Source: CALVGQ01 sp964370435 | GTDB lineage: Bacteria; Bacillota_I; Bacilli_A; Erysipelotrichales; Erysipelotrichaceae | Reading direction: 5' to 3' | Assembly (NCBI GenBank): GCA_964370435.1 | Contig: CAYJJG010000002.1 | Span: 62,001 to 126,000, forward strand | Length of the DNA: 64,000 nucleotides | Part shown: positions 60,250 through 64,000 of the stretch, one piece after another | Layout: the number at the start of each line of letters is the position of its first letter | How positions within the stretch are numbered: the first letter of the stretch is position 1 | Notes under the pieces: model-generated | The model's input: only the letters and a program-made list of their open reading frames with translations | Databases searched by the model: none | What the model was told of the DNA's origin: nothing | Program-made: the position numbers and the translations under genes

Positions 60250-60906
60250 TTATCTTGTAATAATTTTAGGCTTAAGTATTTGAACTTGTCCTAGATATTC
60301 TTTAGAAAACTCTAACAAAATTGAAATCGCTTCTTCTTTATCTTCATCATACATTAGCTGCATCACTTTTGGACGAAGCTGATAAGTAGCTGCACAGACC
60401 AATATATCATAGATTCTGCTGGCACGATGCACTAAGTAAAAGCGACCTTGTTCTTTCAGCGTTGTGTTTACAATACTAAATAAACTATTTAAGTTAAGAC
60501 TATCTTCATGTCTTGCTCGTTGTAAGAATAGATTTTCATTTCTATTACCTTGAACATCCGTATCAAAATAAGGTGGATTACATACAATAACCTCTACTTG
60601 AGGTAAATTAACTTCAGTAACATCACCGTGAATAAGTGTGTATTCTTTTACTTCATTGTCCTCAAGATTTTCTTTAGCTAAATCTAGTGCTTCCTTAAAT
60701 ATATCAATACCATATAAATGAGCATAAGGAAATCTACTGGCATAAAGCATTAAAGCACCGTTATTACAACCAATATCAAGTACACTTTCTTCTTTGTTAA
60801 CTTTCATAAAATGCCCTAATAATGCTGTATCAGTATTACATCGAAACATGTCTTTTCGTTGTCTTAAATAGATTGAGGTTCCACTTAAATAATCTTTATT
60901 TTGCAT
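60250..60906 (-). CDS. tRNA1(Val) adenine-N6-methyltransferase-like (TrmN6/YabB) protein
   Basis: SAM-dependent N6-adenine methyltransferase, 218 aa. Motif I VLDIGCNNGALMLYAS, acidic loop YGIDIFKEAL, and the catalytic NPPY in VEVIVCNPPYFDTD. Matches YfiC/YabB enzymes that methylate A37 of tRNA-Val; target assignment is by family. It overlaps the kinase gene by 11 bp. Confidence 0.88.
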   Translation of the reverse strand: MQNKDYLSGTSIYLRQRKDMFRCNTDTALLGHFMKVNKEESVLDIGCNNGALMLYASRFPYAHLYGIDIFKEALDLAKENLEDNEVKEYTLIHGDVTEVNLPQVEVIVCNPPYFDTDVQGNRNENLFLQRARHEDSLNLNSLFSIVNTTLKEQGRFYLVHRASRIYDILVCAATYQLRPKVMQLMYDEDKEEAISILLEFSKEYLGQVQILKPKIITR

Positions 60907-62350
60907 CTTCTTTTTTTAGTTCAAAATAAAAATTTGAACCATCTCCTACTTTACTTTGTACTCCATAAGTCGCTTCATGGGTATCTAATATTGCTTTAAC
61001 AATTGCTAAACCTAATCCTGTTCCTTTTGACGAGCGTTTAAATCCTTTATCTATTTTATAATAGCGATCCCAAATATAATCGATATCTTCTTCTTTAATA
61101 CCACTACCCTCATCTTGAACACTAACACGAACAGTATCACCAAAATCTTGACATGTAATATAAATATTACTATTTTCATCACTATGTTTAACCGCATTGG
61201 TAATGAAATTATAAATTACCTGCCCTATCTTAGTTTCATCAGCTGAAACTAACGCCACTTGTGGTGTCACTAATTCAACATGCATTTTCTTTTGTTCAAA
61301 CAAGACCTGACATAATCCTATAATTTCACGAAGTTTTTGTGCTAAATCAAACTGAGTGATATTTAGATTATACGTTCCTGATTGCATCTTGCTTAATTCC
61401 GATAACTCTAATACTAGTTTATCTAAGTATTCTACTTCATCTACTATAACTTTTAAATGCTCTTCACGCTTAATTTTATTATCACCAGATATATCTTGTA
61501 TCATTTCAGCATAAGCTTTAATCATTGTTAGTGGAGTCTTGATATCATGACTTACATTGGCCATTAAATCCTTCCTCAACTCATCCACTTTAGATAACTT
61601 ATAAGTTGCATCATTAAGTGAATCAGCTAATTCATTGATTTCAGTAAAACTTTTCCCTTCAAAAATAACTTTATAATCTCCGTTAGCTAACTCTTTAGCA
61701 CTCGAGCGCATATGCACAATAGGACGGGCTAATCGCCCCGATAGAAACAAGGAAATAACTATAGATAACACTAATACTGTCATCATTAATACTCCAAACT
61801 GAGTTTGAAAAACTTCATAAGTAAAGTCTAAAATTTCAACTGGACTATTGACATATAAATAATAAGTATCCATTAGCCCTTCTACTTCTCTTCCATAAAG
61901 TATCATTTCTTGATCCACTTGTTCATTCCTAAAAAGCTCTGATATTTCTCCTTGATTTAGAGTTAAGTACTCTTTTAAACTATTACTTTGGTTAAGTGCA
62001 CCATAGCTTAACTCCTCAAAAAGTATCGTCTGATTAAAAACACACCCTGCACCCAAACTATCTATAGTATAGACTATTTCATTGTTGCGATTATAAGCTA
62101 CTGCACATACATTATTATTGACTGATGCATGAAAGGCAGTCTCTACTTCTACTTCACTTACCTTATTGTTAGTAAGGATGTTTTCCTCTATGATGTCTGC
62201 AACATTAATCATTGAATTAATTTTATTATCACGATAATAAGGGCGTATTATCGCCGATTGAAGCGTTCCTAACAACACTAATATACCAATCGCAAATAAA
62301 ATATAGTAAAGCCAAATATTAAAACGTAGTCCCTTAAAATTAAGTTTCAA
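60896..62350 (-). CDS. Two-component sensor histidine kinase (system 2)
   Basis: 484 aa. TM1 at about 12-33, extracytoplasmic domain of about 150 residues, TM2 at about 184-206, HAMP (RLARPIVHMRSSAKELANGDYKVIF), HisKA with the histidine in ANVSHDIKTPLTMIKAYAEM, and HATPase (NFITNAVKHSD, DEGSGIKE, GTGLGLAIV). Very similar to the system 1 kinase, so the two arose by duplication; the sensor regions are diverged. It overlaps its regulator gene by 11 bp. Confidence 0.93.
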   Translation of the reverse strand: MKLNFKGLRFNIWLYYILFAIGILVLLGTLQSAIIRPYYRDNKINSMINVADIIEENILTNNKVSEVEVETAFHASVNNNVCAVAYNRNNEIVYTIDSLGAGCVFNQTILFEELSYGALNQSNSLKEYLTLNQGEISELFRNEQVDQEMILYGREVEGLMDTYYLYVNSPVEILDFTYEVFQTQFGVLMMTVLVLSIVISLFLSGRLARPIVHMRSSAKELANGDYKVIFEGKSFTEINELADSLNDATYKLSKVDELRKDLMANVSHDIKTPLTMIKAYAEMIQDISGDNKIKREEHLKVIVDEVEYLDKLVLELSELSKMQSGTYNLNITQFDLAQKLREIIGLCQVLFEQKKMHVELVTPQVALVSADETKIGQVIYNFITNAVKHSDENSNIYITCQDFGDTVRVSVQDEGSGIKEEDIDYIWDRYYKIDKGFKRSSKGTGLGLAIVKAILDTHEATYGVQSKVGDGSNFYFELKKEDAK

Positions 62351-63002
62351 ACTTATATCCCATGCCCCTTATAGTAATAATAAATTTACGATATTCCTTT
62401 AAATTGTGACGAAGCATCTTAATATGGGTATCCACAGTACGATCATCTCCATAATAATCATAATCCCAAACCTCATCTAATAATTTTTCTCTTGATAAGG
62501 CAATGTTTTTATTTCGTACCATGTAAAGCAATAAATCAATTTCTTTTGGAGTTAAATTAACTTTAGCTTCATCAACATATACTGCCCTACCATCAACATC
62601 AATGGTTAGACCTTCAATTTTAATAAGTTCATTTTCTTTACCTTTAGTTCGCTCGACGATTGCTTTAACTCTAGCCATTAATTCACGTGGAGAAAAGGGT
62701 TTCACCATATAATCATCGACACCTAATTCAAAACCAAACAGTTTATCATACTCTTCTTCTCTTGCCGACAACATGATTATTGGTACAGAGGTAATTTTTC
62801 TCATTTGTTTGCATGCTGAAAAACCATCTAACTTAGGCATCATTATATCTAAGATGACACAATCATAGCTATTTTTTTCTATTTTTGAAAGTGCTTCTAA
62901 ACCATCTTCAGCTTCATCTACTTCATAACCATTGAGTAGTGCATATTCCTTTACCACTTCTCTGATTTTTAATTCATCATCTACAATTAATATTTTTGCC
63001 AT
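62340..63002 (-). CDS. OmpR-family response regulator (system 2)
   Basis: 220 aa. Receiver with VDDE, the phosphoacceptor in CVILDIMMPKLDG and the lysine in DYMVKPF; winged-helix domain with TPKEIDLLLYMVRNKNIALSREKLLDEVWDYDYYGDDRTVDTHIKMLRHNL. Paralogous to the system 1 regulator, with nearly the same recognition helix. First gene of a four-gene operon (regulator, kinase, TrmN6-like, 139-aa protein). It starts 54 bp after the dnaE stop; the gap holds a direct repeat like that of system 1. Confidence 0.94.
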   Translation of the reverse strand: MAKILIVDDELKIREVVKEYALLNGYEVDEAEDGLEALSKIEKNSYDCVILDIMMPKLDGFSACKQMRKITSVPIIMLSAREEEYDKLFGFELGVDDYMVKPFSPRELMARVKAIVERTKGKENELIKIEGLTIDVDGRAVYVDEAKVNLTPKEIDLLLYMVRNKNIALSREKLLDEVWDYDYYGDDRTVDTHIKMLRHNLKEYRKFIITIRGMGYKFET

Positions 63003-63037
63003 AACTTTACCACCTTTTAGTTAAGTTTACTGCTTAG

Positions 63038-63055
63038 TTGTGAAAATTTTGTGAT
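63038..63055 (-). promoter_or_regulatory. Candidate response-regulator box (TCACAA repeat, 11-bp period)
   Basis: Minus strand ATCACAA (63049-63055) and TTCACAA (63038-63044), same orientation, 11-bp offset, 36-53 bp before the regulator ATG. It fills the short gap between dnaE and the regulator and mirrors the site at 19112-19129. Confidence 0.6.
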
Positions 63056-63056
63056 A

Positions 63057-64000
63057 TTACACTTCAATTTTATCACAATAAAGCACAATACAAGAATCTT
63101 CTTTTTCTTTTTTTGCATCAAACATTAAATAATTACCTTTTTCTAAAATTGAATTATATTTTTGATAAGATTTAGGCATAAATACCAAATCTAATTCACT
63201 ACTTTCGTCAGCCACCGCTACAAACGCCATTGTATCACCATGCTTAGTACGATGCATTTTCACTTTCTGTATTAGTGCAAATCCTTTAATAGAACCACTT
63301 TTCTTCTTTAAAACAGCTATATTTTCTACTTGTATTTGTTTTTCTTTTTTTATTAGTAATATAGGATGCGAAGAAAAATAAAAACCAAGCACCTCTTTTT
63401 CTCTAAGGGAGCGCTCAAAAGCATGTTCCTTGACACTCATCATTACTGGTGTTGAAACTAAATTTAAATCTATTTTAGTCTGCCCTTCTACTTCAATTCT
63501 TACAAGGCCTGCATAACTTAGTGCTTCTGCTAATGAAGCGCGTAAGCTTCTTCTATTCACTTTAAATTCATCTAAAGCACCAGCATCAATTAAACTCTCA
63601 ATCATTTTTTGAGAGAAACGATGGGTCATTATCCTAGCTACAAAATCATAAAAATCTTTAAACATACCTCTTTGTTGGCGCTCTAAAAGAATTATCTTTG
63701 TAGCACTTTCGCCTACATTTTTTATCGTCATCAAGCCTAAACGAATAGATCCGTTTTCAATCAAATAACTATGCCCACTGTAGTTTACAGAAGGAGCTAA
63801 AACAGTGACTTGGCGACGACGACATTCATCAATATATTCTGCCGTTTTACTATCACTACCAATCACACTACTAAGTAAAGCTTTAAAAAAGTATAGTGGT
63901 ACATTAGCTTTAAGGTAGCTCATTTGATAAGCAATAAGCCCATAAGCTATCGAATGACTTTTATTGAAACCATAGTTTGCAAACTTTAAAATATACTCAT
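63057..64000 (-). CDS. dnaE: DNA polymerase III alpha subunit DnaE (C-terminal ~314 residues; 5' end outside window)
   Basis: Reading frame open to the right edge. The first visible residues, FANYGFNKSHSIAYGLIAYQMSYLK, are the DnaE fingers motif. Then come RQVTVLAPSVNYS, a helix-hairpin-helix region (MTIKNVGESATKIILLERQQRGMF), FYFSSHPI, and an OB-fold domain (GFALIQKVKMHRTKHGDTMAFVAVADES). In Bacillota DnaE works beside PolC at the replication fork. Only the C-terminal third is present. Confidence 0.96.
   Translation of the reverse strand, partial: EYILKFANYGFNKSHSIAYGLIAYQMSYLKANVPLYFFKALLSSVIGSDSKTAEYIDECRRRQVTVLAPSVNYSGHSYLIENGSIRLGLMTIKNVGESATKIILLERQQRGMFKDFYDFVARIMTHRFSQKMIESLIDAGALDEFKVNRRSLRASLAEALSYAGLVRIEVEGQTKIDLNLVSTPVMMSVKEHAFERSLREKEVLGFYFSSHPILLIKKEKQIQVENIAVLKKKSGSIKGFALIQKVKMHRTKHGDTMAFVAVADESSELDLVFMPKSYQKYNSILEKGNYLMFDAKKEKEDSCIVLYCDKIEV

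Noticed and set aside
1..64000. CRISPR arrays, tRNA or rRNA genes, insertion sequences, prophage
   Set aside because: No spaced repeats, cloverleaf-like sequences, transposase or phage genes were seen anywhere in the window; the only tandem repeats are the coding ones at 54730-54861.

Overview
The window is an AT-rich chromosomal segment of a low-GC Gram-positive bacterium (Bacillota). Strong AGGAGG-type ribosome-binding sites, a T-box in front of valS, an L21 leader, the rplU-prp-rpmA-obgE cluster and the rnhC/cvpA/mutS2/uvrC/gerE/gerM gene order point there. Homologues of GerE and GerM indicate descent from endospore formers. The gene set and small gene sizes suggest an Erysipelotrichia/Coprobacillaceae- or Turicibacter-like lineage, but that placement is inference. 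Three runs of N (4220-4229, 34026-34035, 35191-35261) show it is a gapped assembly. I found no tRNA, rRNA, CRISPR array, insertion sequence or prophage.

Layout. 1-10.8 kb: 3' part of ppdK with a CcpA-type cre site, an alpha/beta hydrolase, T-box-controlled valS, a Y-family polymerase, a membrane-anchored arylsulfotransferase, and a three-gene operon (FucU-type mutarotase, KdsD/GutQ-type SIS isomerase, ribokinase-like kinase) that could form a phosphorylative pentose route. 10.8-16.3 kb: an amino-acid ABC importer cotranscribed with a flavin/ferredoxin protein and divergent from an HxlR regulator; an NTF2-like protein; a YraQ/SO_0444-type metal permease with a CzrA-like ArsR repressor and a clear palindromic operator. 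16.4-23.7 kb: rubrerythrin, a two-component system, purA, a HAD phosphatase, a membrane protein, and murQ with a cytosolic beta-lactamase-fold hydrolase. 23.7-30.2 kb: three tandem SIS paralogues (the first with its substrate motifs eroded), a dihydroorotase-like protein lacking metal ligands, an M20D amidohydrolase, small membrane proteins, and a 62-aa ORF whose Shine-Dalgarno lies in a long hairpin. 30.2-42.8 kb: a c-di-GMP phosphodiesterase with two solute-binding sensor domains, then a block matching the Bacillus subtilis order rnhC-cvpA-mutS2-uvrC-gerE-gerM-ysnB, with a zinc-ligand-less VanY-like protein inserted between gerE and the GerM-like gene. 42.9-55.9 kb: dCMP deaminase, rhomboid protease, rluD, lspA, a heterodimeric ABC exporter, a 44-aa small protein, a TSCPD protein, KtrAB potassium uptake, a DEAD-box helicase with a 13-residue-repeat tail, and a lipid kinase with a FabT-like operator. 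55.9-64 kb: a MATE exporter, obgE-rpmA-prp-rplU, a methyltransferase, a second two-component system paralogous to the first, and the 3' part of dnaE.

Main points of interest: the same TTCACAA-type direct repeat at an 11-bp period lies about 35-53 bp before the start codon of both response regulators; several apparent pseudoenzymes (VanY-like, dihydroorotase-like, first SIS copy, GGDEF); a possible D-arabinose-5-phosphate salvage operon; a Shine-Dalgarno-sequestering hairpin; and several well-defined operator-like palindromes.
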